Shown here one piece after another: positions 15,792 to 21,717 of a stretch of 36,213 nucleotides of DNA (position 1 is the first letter of the stretch; the number at the start of each line of letters is the position of its first letter). Below the pieces are notes generated by a model. The model worked only from the letters and a program-made list of their open reading frames with translations. It was not told the origin of the DNA and did not search any database. The DNA comes from an uncultured Oscillospiraceae bacterium (lineage in GTDB: Bacteria; Bacillota; Clostridia; Oscillospirales; Oscillospiraceae): the NCBI GenBank assembly GCA_910578575.1, contig CAJTQP010000020.1:1-36213 (forward strand), given 5' to 3'. Made by a program: the position numbers and the translations under genes.

Positions 15792-16567
15792 CCAAACAGC
15801 CCCACAGCCGCATTCCCCTCCCCGGCCGGCCGGGGACCTGCCGCCTGCGGGTCCAAAACCTGGGGATCACCTTGGAGGGGGCCCCCATCCTCCGGGACGT
15901 GAGCTTCCAGCTCAACTGCCGGGAGATCACCGCCCTCATCGGCCCCAACGGCGCGGGGAAGTCCTCCCTGTTTCGCAGCATTTTGGGGCAGATCCCCTAT
16001 AGCGGCTCCATTCGCTTTGAGCTGGCGGGCGGCTATCCCAGCCGGCCGAAGATCGGCTATGTGCCCCAGAGCCCCAGCTTTGAGCGCAGCTGTCCGGTGA
16101 GTGTGCTGGACTTCTTCGCCGCCGCCATCAGCCGCTGGCCGGTGTTCCTGCCGGTGCCTGCCCCTCTGCGGGAGAAGGTCACAGACTGCCTCACCCGCGT
16201 CCACGGCGAGGCCCTGCTCCACAAGCGCATCGGGGCCCTGTCTGGGGGGGAGTTACAGCGGGTGCTCCTGGCCCTGGCTCTGGAGCCCATCCCCCACATC
16301 CTCATTCTGGACGAACCCCTCTCCGGGGTGGACCGGGGCGGGGAACATCTGCTCCTGGAGATGCTGGACGAGATCCGTCAAAAATACGACCTCTCCATCC
16401 TCTTCTCCACCCATGATTTTTCCACCCTGCGGCGATACGCCGACAAGGTGATCCTGCTCCAGCAAGAGATCCTCACCACGGGCACCCCCAGCCAGGTCCT
16501 CCGCTCCCCGGAGTTCCAGGCGGTGTTCCACCTGGATCTGGAGGGGGAAGGAGGCGATGGGCTGTGA
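15782..16567 (+). CDS. znuC: Zinc/manganese-type ABC transporter ATP-binding protein
   Basis: 261 residues with all motor motifs: Walker A GPNGAGKSS (about 58-66), Q-loop YVPQSP (about 96-101), signature LSGGELQR (about 153-160), Walker B ILILDEP (about 173-179) and the switch His in FSTHDF (about 206-211). It powers import of zinc delivered by ZnuA through the ZnuB channel. ATG at 15782 follows AGGAGG inside the end of the znuA gene, an overlap of 10 bp, and its own stop overlaps the GTG start of the permease. An N-terminal extension of about 25 residues rich in Arg and Pro precedes the fold. Confidence 0.94.
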   Translation: MRIAKQPHSRIPLPGRPGTCRLRVQNLGITLEGAPILRDVSFQLNCREITALIGPNGAGKSSLFRSILGQIPYSGSIRFELAGGYPSRPKIGYVPQSPSFERSCPVSVLDFFAAAISRWPVFLPVPAPLREKVTDCLTRVHGEALLHKRIGALSGGELQRVLLALALEPIPHILILDEPLSGVDRGGEHLLLEMLDEIRQKYDLSILFSTHDFSTLRRYADKVILLQQEILTTGTPSQVLRSPEFQAVFHLDLEGEGGDGL

Positions 16568-17409
16568 AGTTTTGGTATTGGCTGGTGTCCTTCCTGCCCT
16601 TTGAGTGGGCGGCTCCGGACAGCATGTTCTTTATGAAGCACGCCCTGTTGGCTGTTCTGGTGGTGACACCTCTCTTCGGGCTCCTCTCCACCATGGTGGT
16701 GGAGAGCCGTATGGCCTTCTTCTCCGACGCCCTGGGGCACTCCGCCTTTACCGGCATGGCCATCGGGGCCCTGTGCGGCTTCACCCAGCCGGTGGGGGCG
16801 GCGGTGGTGTTCTCCCTGGTGATCGCCCTGCTCTTCACCCTGGTGCGCCAGCGTACCAGTATGGCCAGCGACACCGCCATCAGCGTCTTTTCCTCCGCCG
16901 CCGTGGCCTTGGGCATCTTCATCAGCACCCTGGGCAGCCAGAGCTTCACCAAGTTCAACACCCTGCTCATCGGGGACATTTTAAGTGTCCGGGTGGAGGA
17001 GATCGGCATCCTGGCCCTGCTGTTGCTGCTGTTGGTGTTGCTGTGGGTGGGGGCCTACAACCAGATGATGCTCTCCTCCGTCCATCAAGCCCTGGCGGAT
17101 AGCCGGGGCATCCGGGTGGTTTGGAAGAACTTCCTCTTCACTGGGGCCATCGCCGTGGTGGTCACCATCTCCATGAGTTGGGTGGGCCTGCTGGTCATCA
17201 ACGCCCTGCTGGTGCTCCCGGCGGCGGCGGCCCGGAACGTGGCCCGGAACCTGCCCCAGTACCACCTATTCTCCGTAGTGGGAGGGCTGGTGTGCGGGGT
17301 GGCGGGGTTGATGTTGTCCTATTATGTGGGGGCATCCACAGGGGCGTCCATCACCCTGCTGCTGGCGCTGTGGTTTTTTATTACCTTACTGCTGCGGAAG
17401 CGGCGGTGA
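16564..17409 (+). CDS. znuB: Zinc ABC transporter permease
   Basis: 281-residue integral membrane protein of the ABC-3 family with about eight hydrophobic helices. Diagnostic pieces are MVVESRMAFFSDALGHSAFTG (about 55-75), the EAA-like cytoplasmic coupling region, SDTAISVFSSAAVALG, and the C-terminal SMSWVGLLVINALLVLPAAAAR (about 203-224). The GTG start at 16564 forms a GTGA overlap with the znuC stop. Gene order A-C-B with overlaps throughout indicates a stoichiometric single transporter operon. No terminator is obvious in the 95 bp after it. Confidence 0.93.
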   Translation: MKFWYWLVSFLPFEWAAPDSMFFMKHALLAVLVVTPLFGLLSTMVVESRMAFFSDALGHSAFTGMAIGALCGFTQPVGAAVVFSLVIALLFTLVRQRTSMASDTAISVFSSAAVALGIFISTLGSQSFTKFNTLLIGDILSVRVEEIGILALLLLLLVLLWVGAYNQMMLSSVHQALADSRGIRVVWKNFLFTGAIAVVVTISMSWVGLLVINALLVLPAAAARNVARNLPQYHLFSVVGGLVCGVAGLMLSYYVGASTGASITLLLALWFFITLLLRKRR

Positions 17410-17425
17410 GGGGCGTTTTTCCAGC

Positions 17426-17454
17426 TTGCAAAGTGTGTCCCCCTATGGTAGGAT
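17426..17454 (+). promoter_or_regulatory. Possible promoter of the Rpn nuclease gene
   Basis: TTGCAA (17426-17431), 17 bp, TAGGAT (17449-17454), directly between znuB and the nuclease gene. The -10 is imperfect. Confidence 0.4.
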
Positions 17455-17504
17455 AAAGATGAAACTCCCTAGGAAAGCGGGGTGAGGTGTTGGCAAGGAA
17501 AACC

Positions 17505-18326
17505 ATGGAGCAGCTTCATCAGGAGGATTTGATTCGCATCCAGCGCTTCCGCCTCATGGATGACGACTTCTTTACCAAGTGCCTGGACGGCAACATCCCC
17601 TGCGTCCGCCTGATTTTGCGTATCGTTTTGGATATGCCGGACTTGGAGGTTATCGAGGTCCGCACCCAGGTTTTTGTGGAAAACCTGCTCAACCGTTCCG
17701 TGCGCCTGGATATCTTGGCCATGGATGACAACGGTAGGATCTTCAACATTGAAATTCAACGGACAGACAAAGGTGCCGGCGCGAAGCGTGCCCGCTACAA
17801 CAGTAGCATGATCGACGCAAGCCTGTTGAAAAAAGGTGCCGGCTTTGACGCACTGCCAGAAACCTACGTAATCTTTATCACAGAACACGACGTCTTAGGC
17901 AGGAATTTGCCATTGTATCACATTGACCGCTATATCTCCGAACTGGGAGAAAAGTTCGCAGACGAAGCGCATATACTATACGTCAATGGCGCATATCGAG
18001 ATGATTCACCTGTGGGGAAACTGATGCACGATTTCTCCTGTACCAACGCGGCAGACATGCACTACGATGTGTTGGCGGACCGGGTCAGTTTCTTCAAGGA
18101 AAGCAAGGAGGGGGTTGCGATCATGTGTAAGGCAATCGAGGATATGCGAATGGAGGCCTATCACGAAGGCCGGGAAGAGGGCCGGGAAGAGGGCCGGGCC
18201 GAGCAAACCCGTTCTCTGGCCCTGCGGATGCTCAGCGCCGGAAAATACGGGCTGGAAGAAATCTCCGATCTGTCTGCGCTTCCTCTGGAGGAAGTCCGCG
18301 CACTGCAAGCAGAACAATTCCTATAA
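17505..18326 (+). CDS. Rpn family recombination-promoting nuclease / PD-(D/E)XK transposase-like
   Basis: About 273 residues from ATG at 17505 (AAGGAA just upstream); in-frame GTG 17487 and TTG 17490 are alternatives. LMDDDFFTKCLDG near the N-terminus and the nuclease core RLDILAMDDNGRIFNIEIQ (catalytic Asp, then Glu-x-Gln) identify the PD-(D/E)XK family called Rpn or transposase_31. In E. coli, Rpn proteins cut DNA and raise RecA-independent recombination; a later role in phage defence or genome plasticity has been suggested. The C-terminus carries a short Gly-Arg-Glu-Glu repeat (EGREEGREEGRAEQ) and a helical tail, as usual. It stands alone with a possible promoter and a long palindrome right after its stop, consistent with a mobile or self-spreading gene. 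Confidence 0.85.
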   Translation: MEQLHQEDLIRIQRFRLMDDDFFTKCLDGNIPCVRLILRIVLDMPDLEVIEVRTQVFVENLLNRSVRLDILAMDDNGRIFNIEIQRTDKGAGAKRARYNSSMIDASLLKKGAGFDALPETYVIFITEHDVLGRNLPLYHIDRYISELGEKFADEAHILYVNGAYRDDSPVGKLMHDFSCTNAADMHYDVLADRVSFFKESKEGVAIMCKAIEDMRMEAYHEGREEGREEGRAEQTRSLALRMLSAGKYGLEEISDLSALPLEEVRALQAEQFL

Positions 18327-18331
18327 GGATG

Positions 18332-18366
18332 GAATCAAGCCACCGGTTAAACCGGTGGCTTGATTC
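18332..18366. repeat. Long perfect palindrome after the Rpn nuclease gene
   Basis: GAATCAAGCCACCGG (18332-18346) and its exact complement (18352-18366) form a 15-bp stem around a TTAAA loop, five bases after the nuclease stop. There is no T-run on either side, so it is not a canonical intrinsic terminator, although it may still end or stabilise the converging transcripts. It resembles palindromic repeat units that accompany Rpn/transposase-type genes; that link is inference. Confidence 0.6.
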
Positions 18367-18381
18367 GTCCCTATCGGGCCA

Positions 18382-18777
18382 TCACAGATCCAGATAGGAA
18401 TCATGCTCCCTGTAATAATTAAGGGAATCGATGAATTCTTTCATCGACGGATCTAGCTTCTGATCAAAAGCCCCTGATATCACAGACTCAAAGTTCTCGC
18501 CTGAATATAAAAACGCCAGCCCTTCCTGTATGACAAATTCCGGGAAGACCTCTTCATCCTCCTCTGTAATCTCCGGATAATCCTCCAGGTAACAGATCAG
18601 GTCTTCATGGATCTCTTCTTCAAACTTCCGTGTATAAAGCTGAAGATCAAAGATTCCCGTATCCGGACACAGATGCTTTCCGTTAATATCTGGCTCATTT
18701 ACCACCCAGTAATCTTTCGTCGCGATCTCGATCAGCTCGCTGATCTTATAAGGCTTTCGCGTTTCAACCTTGCGCAT
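18382..18777 (-). CDS. Small acidic protein, DUF7716-like, possibly an orphan immunity protein
   Basis: 131 residues, strongly acidic (runs such as EITEEDEEVFPE), soluble, with no signal peptide. The closing part (FPEFVIQEGLAFLY, then FIDSLNYYREHDSYL) resembles, from memory, the end of DUF7716 proteins, small uncharacterised proteins often seen near polymorphic-toxin or contact-dependent loci. That assignment is tentative. ATG at 18777. Composition is clearly more AT-rich than neighbouring genes, suggesting recent arrival. No toxin partner is visible on either side; the gene faces the Rpn nuclease across the palindrome. Confidence 0.65.
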   Translation of the reverse strand: MRKVETRKPYKISELIEIATKDYWVVNEPDINGKHLCPDTGIFDLQLYTRKFEEEIHEDLICYLEDYPEITEEDEEVFPEFVIQEGLAFLYSGENFESVISGAFDQKLDPSMKEFIDSLNYYREHDSYLDL

Positions 18778-18858
18778 AGTACAATCTGCCTTTCTTGCCG
18801 TTCCTTCAACCTTTCTTCCGCACCGCCTCGAACCCGTTCTTTCAACCGCATAGGGTCG

Positions 18859-19368
18859 TCAACATGGTTTCAGCTCCAAGCCCATCCCCCGGCACACATT
18901 TTCCATAGCCCGGTCGAAGATGACCAGATACACGTCCATATCCTCCTCCTGCAAGAAGTTCTGGATCGTCTCCATCGCCACCTTTAGCGCCTCCTCCTTG
19001 GGATAGCCATAGATCCCGGCGGAGATCAAAGGGAAGGCGATGCTCTTGCATCCGCGCTCCTTGGCCAGCTTCAGGGCGGTCTGATAGCAGGAGGTCAGCT
19101 TCTCCCGCTCCCCATGCTTGCCGTCCTTCCAACGGGGGCCCACGGCGTGGATCACGTACTTGCAAGGCAGGTTTCCCGCCCCGGTGAGTTTGGCGTTGCC
19201 GGTGTCGCAGCCCCCCAGGGTCCTGCACTCCTCCAGCAGGGCTGGACCAGCGGCCCGGTGGATGCAGCCGTCCACCCCGCCGCCCCCCAGCAGGCTGCTG
19301 TTGGCAGCGTTGACGATGGCGTCCACCTCCAGCTTCGTGATGTCTCCCTTCAACAGTTCCAGTGCCAT
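18859..19368 (-). CDS. Macrodomain protein, O-acetyl-ADP-ribose deacetylase-like
   Basis: 169 residues forming a single macrodomain of the YmdB/MacroD type. DITKLEVDAIVNAANSSLLG (about 9-28) followed by GGGVDGCIHRAAG carries the ADP-ribose-binding Asn and the catalytic Asp/His region. GYGYP-like loop residues appear as ISAGIYGYP (about 114-122), which wraps the diphosphate. Members remove ADP-ribose from proteins or hydrolyse O-acetyl-ADP-ribose. Within the run efp, CD1247-like, macro, a terminator lies upstream, so it likely has separate control. No ADP-ribosyltransferase partner or sirtuin is nearby. Confidence 0.93.
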   Translation of the reverse strand: MALELLKGDITKLEVDAIVNAANSSLLGGGGVDGCIHRAAGPALLEECRTLGGCDTGNAKLTGAGNLPCKYVIHAVGPRWKDGKHGEREKLTSCYQTALKLAKERGCKSIAFPLISAGIYGYPKEEALKVAMETIQNFLQEEDMDVYLVIFDRAMENVCRGMGLELKPC

Positions 19369-19405
19369 GGTATAGCCTTCCTTTCTCCTACGTTGTTCGT
19401 TTGTG

Positions 19406-19444
19406 AAAAAGGCGGCGTCGGGCTTTTCGCCTCGACGCCGCCTT
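19406..19444 (-). terminator. Intrinsic terminator after the CD1247-like gene
   Basis: Minus-strand hairpin: 12-bp stem (19433-19444 with 19409-19420, core GGCGGCGTCG) followed by TTTTT (19410-19406). It closes the efp/CD1247-like transcript before the macrodomain gene. Confidence 0.8.
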
Positions 19445-19475
19445 GCCTGGGTTGCCGTTGCGGGAGAGGAACCGG

Positions 19476-19892
19476 TCAGTCCGCTTCCTCGTCCTTCTCT
19501 TCCTCTTCGTCCACCAGGTCCAGAGAGAAACTGTCGCCGCAGTTGGGGCAGACCACTTCTCCCACGTCCAGGACGCTCTCGTCAATGATGATATCCTCCC
19601 CACAGCTTGGGCACTCGATCTCAAAGAAATCGTCCAAGTCCAGCAGGTCCTCGTCGTCCTCATCCAGCTCGTCGAAAAGCATTGTCTCCACGTCGGCCAC
19701 GTCCTCAGCCAGGGCCTCCAACTCGTCACCGACGACTTGGACCTCCTCTTCCAGGTCCTCCACAGCCAGGCCCAGGTCCTCCAGGATATCAATGATCTTC
19801 ACCAGGAGCTTCCCCTCTTTGGAGACCTCCAGGTCCAGGTCCAGCCCGTCGGCCAGACCCTTCAGGTATGCGACTTTTTCAGAGATGGTCAT
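19476..19892 (-). CDS. CD1247-like acidic zinc-ribbon protein
   Basis: 138 residues. The start is the second of two adjacent ATGs, which places AAGGAG at normal spacing; the first (19895) would be too close. The N-terminal KVAYLKGLADGLDLD (about 6-20) is typical of the family named after Clostridioides CD1247. A very acidic, probably coiled-coil middle follows (about 25-85, ILEDLGLAVEDLEEEVQVVGDELEALAEDVADVE), then a zinc ribbon with CPSC and CPNC (about 94-118) and a Glu/Asp tail. Function is unknown; some databases label relatives AraC-type regulators, but no helix-turn-helix is visible. It lies 54 bp after efp and shares its terminator. Confidence 0.75.
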   Translation of the reverse strand: MTISEKVAYLKGLADGLDLDLEVSKEGKLLVKIIDILEDLGLAVEDLEEEVQVVGDELEALAEDVADVETMLFDELDEDDEDLLDLDDFFEIECPSCGEDIIIDESVLDVGEVVCPNCGDSFSLDLVDEEEEKDEEAD

Positions 19893-19946
19893 CATAGACT
19901 CCTTTCTTACTGGTGGGTTACTCTTCTCTGCGTTTGGGTGTTTTCA

Positions 19947-20510
19947 TTAACCCTTGGCGCGCTCAAGATACTCGCCGGTGCGGGTGTCGATCTTGATCTT
20001 GTCGCCGGGATTGATGAACAGGGGCACCTTGATCTCCGCGCCTGTCTCCAGGGTAGCGGGCTTGGTAACGTTGGTGGCGGTGTCGCCCTTGAAGCCGGGG
20101 TCAGTCTCGGTGACCTCCAGCTCCACGAAGGTGGGGGGCTCGATGGCGAAAATCTTGCCCTTGTAGCTGTTGACCTTGCACATCATCTCTTCCTTCACGA
20201 AGCGGAAGTTGTCCCCCAACAGCTCGGTGGCGATGGGCACCATGTCGAAGGTCTCTTGGTCCATGAAGTAATACAGGTCGCCGTCGTTGTAGCTGTACTG
20301 CATGTCCTTCTTTTCCACATACGCGTTTTCAAACTTGGCGGTGGGGTTGAAGGAAGTCTCGGTCACGGCGCCGGTGATGACGTTCTTCATCTTGGTGCGC
20401 ACGAAGGCAGCGCCCTTACCGGGCTTGACGTGCTGGAACTCTACCACCTGCATAACCTGGCCGTCCATCTCAAAGGTGACGCCATTGCGGAATTCGCCGG
20501 CAGAAATCAT
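19947..20510 (-). CDS. efp: Elongation factor P
   Basis: EF-P relieves ribosomes stalled on polyproline. The start chosen is ATG at 20510 (MISAGEF), because GGAGG lies 9 bp upstream; the earlier in-frame ATG at 20519 abuts that site directly. This gives 187 residues: KOW-like domain I with the modification loop HVKPGKGAAFVR (Lys32 at the tip, the position modified in Bacillus), then two OB domains, ending with the signature NPGDKIKIDTRTGEYLER. A promoter lies 42 bp upstream. The long Pro-rich proteins in this window (PolC leader, LCP tail, SLH-C39 linker) are plausible clients. Confidence 0.97.
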   Translation of the reverse strand: MISAGEFRNGVTFEMDGQVMQVVEFQHVKPGKGAAFVRTKMKNVITGAVTETSFNPTAKFENAYVEKKDMQYSYNDGDLYYFMDQETFDMVPIATELLGDNFRFVKEEMMCKVNSYKGKIFAIEPPTFVELEVTETDPGFKGDTATNVTKPATLETGAEIKVPLFINPGDKIKIDTRTGEYLERAKG

Positions 20511-20551
20511 AGTATTCATCCTCCAAATAACATTGGTTTGTTTGCACTTTC

Positions 20552-20580
20552 ATTGTACAATACCTTTCCAGCTTTTGCAA
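20552..20580 (-). promoter_or_regulatory. Promoter of efp
   Basis: Minus strand TTGCAA (20575-20580), 17 bp, TACAAT (20552-20557). It diverges from the small-peptide promoter at 20634. Confidence 0.65.
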
Positions 20581-20633
20581 CGGTTTTCTGCAAATGCGCG
20601 TGGAAATCCTAGCCCTTTTTTGCCGGTTTCCCC

Positions 20634-20662
20634 TTGCCGTCTGTGTCGAAAGCAGGTATAAT
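20634..20662 (+). promoter_or_regulatory. Promoter of the putative type I toxin mRNA
   Basis: TTGCCG (20634-20639), exactly 17 bp, TATAAT (20657-20662). Transcription would start near 20669, giving a 42-nt leader and a transcript of about 190 nt ending at the hairpin at 20816-20856. Confidence 0.72.
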
Positions 20663-20673
20663 TACGGTGCTGC

Positions 20674-20702
20674 CCTTCTCTAAACTGGCAACAGTGAGGA
20701 GG
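20674..20702 (+). promoter_or_regulatory. Leader helix sequestering the toxin Shine-Dalgarno
   Basis: CCTTCTC (20674-20680) can pair with the ribosome site GAGGAGG (20696-20702) over seven base pairs with one G-U, leaving a 15-nt loop. In the Fst (pAD1) system an equivalent 5' helix holds back translation of the toxin mRNA until antisense RNA has had time to bind. Here it is a prediction from sequence only. Confidence 0.55.
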
Positions 20703-20734
20703 TGAGTGTATTGGATATCTTAATTGATTTCCTC
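20702..20734 (+). repeat. Direct repeat, copy 1, over the toxin start codon
   Basis: 20702-20714 and 20719-20734 cover the end of the Shine-Dalgarno, the TTG start and the first eight codons. They match 20859-20871 and 20873-20888 downstream. GTGAGTG is identical. The 16-base block differs at three positions, and each difference would become a G-U wobble when the minus-strand RNA pairs with the mRNA. Confidence 0.7.
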
Positions 20735-20806
20735 GTGTCGATCGCAGCGAGCGTAGCCGTCAACTACGTGGACAAGTGGCTTGGTCGGCGCCGCAAGGGC
20801 AGATGA
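20711..20806 (+). CDS. 31-residue membrane peptide, putative Fst-like type I toxin
   Basis: Too short for ordinary gene calling. TTG at 20711 has a perfect AGGAGG (20697-20702) with 8-bp spacing, and the frame closes with TGA at 20806. Residues 2-19 form one hydrophobic helix (DILIDFLVSIAASVAVNY). A short amphipathic link then leads to a strongly basic tail, DKWLGRRRKGR. A single transmembrane helix with a Trp-Leu-x-x-Arg tail is the pattern of Fst/Ldr-family toxins, which damage the membrane when overproduced. The peptide sequence itself is not close to any named toxin I recall. Its own promoter, strong terminator, sequestered ribosome site and matching antisense RNA make a type I toxin the best reading. 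A regulatory membrane microprotein is the alternative. Confidence 0.75.
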   Translation: MDILIDFLVSIAASVAVNYVDKWLGRRRKGR

Positions 20807-20815
20807 GCACAAAGT

Positions 20816-20856
20816 GGGAACCCGGAGAGTGGCAGCTCTCCGGGTTCCCTTTTTTT
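20816..20856. terminator. Shared terminator of the putative type I module
   Basis: GGGAACCCGGAGAG (20816-20829) and its exact complement (20836-20849) make a 14-bp stem with loop TGGCAG, followed on the plus strand by seven T (20850-20856). It is a strong terminator for the peptide mRNA and, with a poorer tail, for the opposing RNA. Confidence 0.88.
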
Positions 20857-20858
20857 GC

Positions 20859-20888
20859 GTGAGTGCAATGGTCCTAATCAATTTCCTC
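20859..20888 (+). repeat. Direct repeat, copy 2, within the antisense RNA gene
   Basis: Second copy of the repeat at 20702-20734, placed just beyond the toxin terminator so that it is transcribed only on the minus strand, as the 5' end of the antisense RNA. One base of the first block is a true mismatch; the remaining differences are wobble-compatible. Confidence 0.7.
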
Positions 20889-20898
20889 TGCTGTGGCT

Positions 20899-20928
20899 AT
20901 TATAGCACAGCTTCTATAGGATATGCAA
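20899..20928 (-). promoter_or_regulatory. Strong extended -10 promoter of the antisense RNA
   Basis: Minus strand TTGCAT (20923-20928), 18 bp, TATAAT (20899-20904) with TGC directly upstream (extended -10). It looks stronger than the toxin promoter, as expected for an unstable antitoxin RNA that must be in excess. Confidence 0.7.
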
Positions 20929-20956
20929 GATAGAAAATAAATTTCCTGGGCATTCC

Positions 20957-21130
20957 TCAATGGAAGGTTTGACAATCCGGGTCATTTTCCGCCTCTTGAA
21001 TCAAGGGCTGTCCCTTCATCTTCTTAACATCTCCAGCAGGAAGCGCCTGGATCGCTGTCTCAATTCGCCAGCGGACGGTTTTCTCTTGTTTCGCCAAAAA
21101 CTTTTGTGCCTGTTTTGAATATCTTATCAT
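20957..21130 (-). pseudogene. Truncated RelE/ParE-family toxin remnant
   Basis: The 57-codon frame from ATG at 21130 (GAGGGG upstream) begins IRYSKQAQKFLAKQ and continues through AIQALPAGDVKKMKGQP. This is the typical first half of a RelE/ParE toxin of about 80-90 residues. After KGQP the family continues with a Leu-x-Leu-Arg-Val and Asp-x-Arg-Val-Ile-Phe strand pair; here the frame runs into unrelated codons and a TGA. A degenerate trace (RRKMTRIV) appears in another frame, pointing to a frameshift plus decay. It lies 14 bp after yqeG with no antitoxin gene beside it. The catalytic C-terminal half is missing, so activity is unlikely. Confidence 0.7.
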
Positions 21131-21144
21131 CACGCTTCCCCTCT

Positions 21145-21642
21145 CTACAACGCTCCCCCATCCGCCCCCCGGCAGCGAAAGGGGGTCTCGATCCCATACC
21201 GCAGCGCCCGGAACACCGTGCCAAACTCAATGGGCTTCACCATCAAGGTCAGCACCCCCGCCCGGTTGCCGCCCCAGATATCCGTAAAAATCTGGTCCCC
21301 TACGATGGCCGTCTGGGCAGGCTGTGCCCCGCAGCGCTCCATGGCCCGGCGGAAGCCGCCCCCCTTGGGCTTCCCCGCGTGGCCCTCGTAGGGCACTCCC
21401 AGATCCTGGGCAAAGCGGGCCGCCCGGCCGGGCTTGCGGCTGTTGGAGAGGATGAACAGGGTGATCCCCGCCGCCTCCAGCCCCGCCTTCCAGGCCCGGA
21501 CCTCCTCCGAGGGGGTCTTGACCCCGTAGGGGGCCAGGGTATTGTCCAGATCCGCCAGCAGGAGGGTGACCCCCCTGGCCCGGAGGCGGGCGGGATCGAT
21601 GGCATAAATGCTCTCAAACAAAAAGTTCGGGATCAAATTCAT
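21145..21642 (-). CDS. yqeG: YqeG family HAD-IIIA phosphatase
   Basis: 165 residues from ATG at 21642, chosen for GAAGGAGAGCC upstream and because the family begins NLIPNFLFESIYAI; an upstream in-frame ATG at 21714 would add an unrelated leader. HAD motif I is LLLADLDNTLAPYG (Asp-x-Asp-x-Thr), motif II ILSNSR, motif III Lys within HAGKPKGGGF and motif IV VGDQIFTDIWGGNRAG. Distant relatives dephosphorylate phosphatidylglycerophosphate in eukaryotes; the bacterial substrate is not established. Here it is divergent from the GH18-like gene, with 75 bp between the two starts. Confidence 0.92.
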   Translation of the reverse strand: MNLIPNFLFESIYAIDPARLRARGVTLLLADLDNTLAPYGVKTPSEEVRAWKAGLEAAGITLFILSNSRKPGRAARFAQDLGVPYEGHAGKPKGGGFRRAMERCGAQPAQTAIVGDQIFTDIWGGNRAGVLTLMVKPIEFGTVFRALRYGIETPFRCRGADGGAL

Positions 21643-21717
21643 AGGCTCTCCTTCTATCGCTCTTGTCTTTCGCATACAGTAGCCCATAGGAACCATGGAC
21701 AAGGGGGTTTGCAACCT

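Larger units (their letters stand above)
20811..20892 (-). ncRNA. Predicted antisense antitoxin RNA, convergent with the toxin mRNA
   Basis: A minus-strand transcript from the promoter at 20899-20928 would begin near 20892 and run into the shared hairpin, giving about 80 nt. Its first 34 nt are the complement of repeat copy 2 (20859-20888) and so can pair with the toxin ribosome site, start codon and first codons. Its 3' half is perfectly complementary to the toxin terminator loop and stem. This two-site pairing, first at the terminator and then at direct repeats over the start, is how RNA II controls fst in pAD1. The T-run on this strand is weak (ACTTTGTG), so the exact 3' end is uncertain. 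Confidence 0.6.

Noticed and set aside
21106..21717. Long N-terminal extension of the GH18-like frame
   Set aside because: It is antisense to yqeG and has no family similarity; the ATG at 21718 gives a coherent protein.
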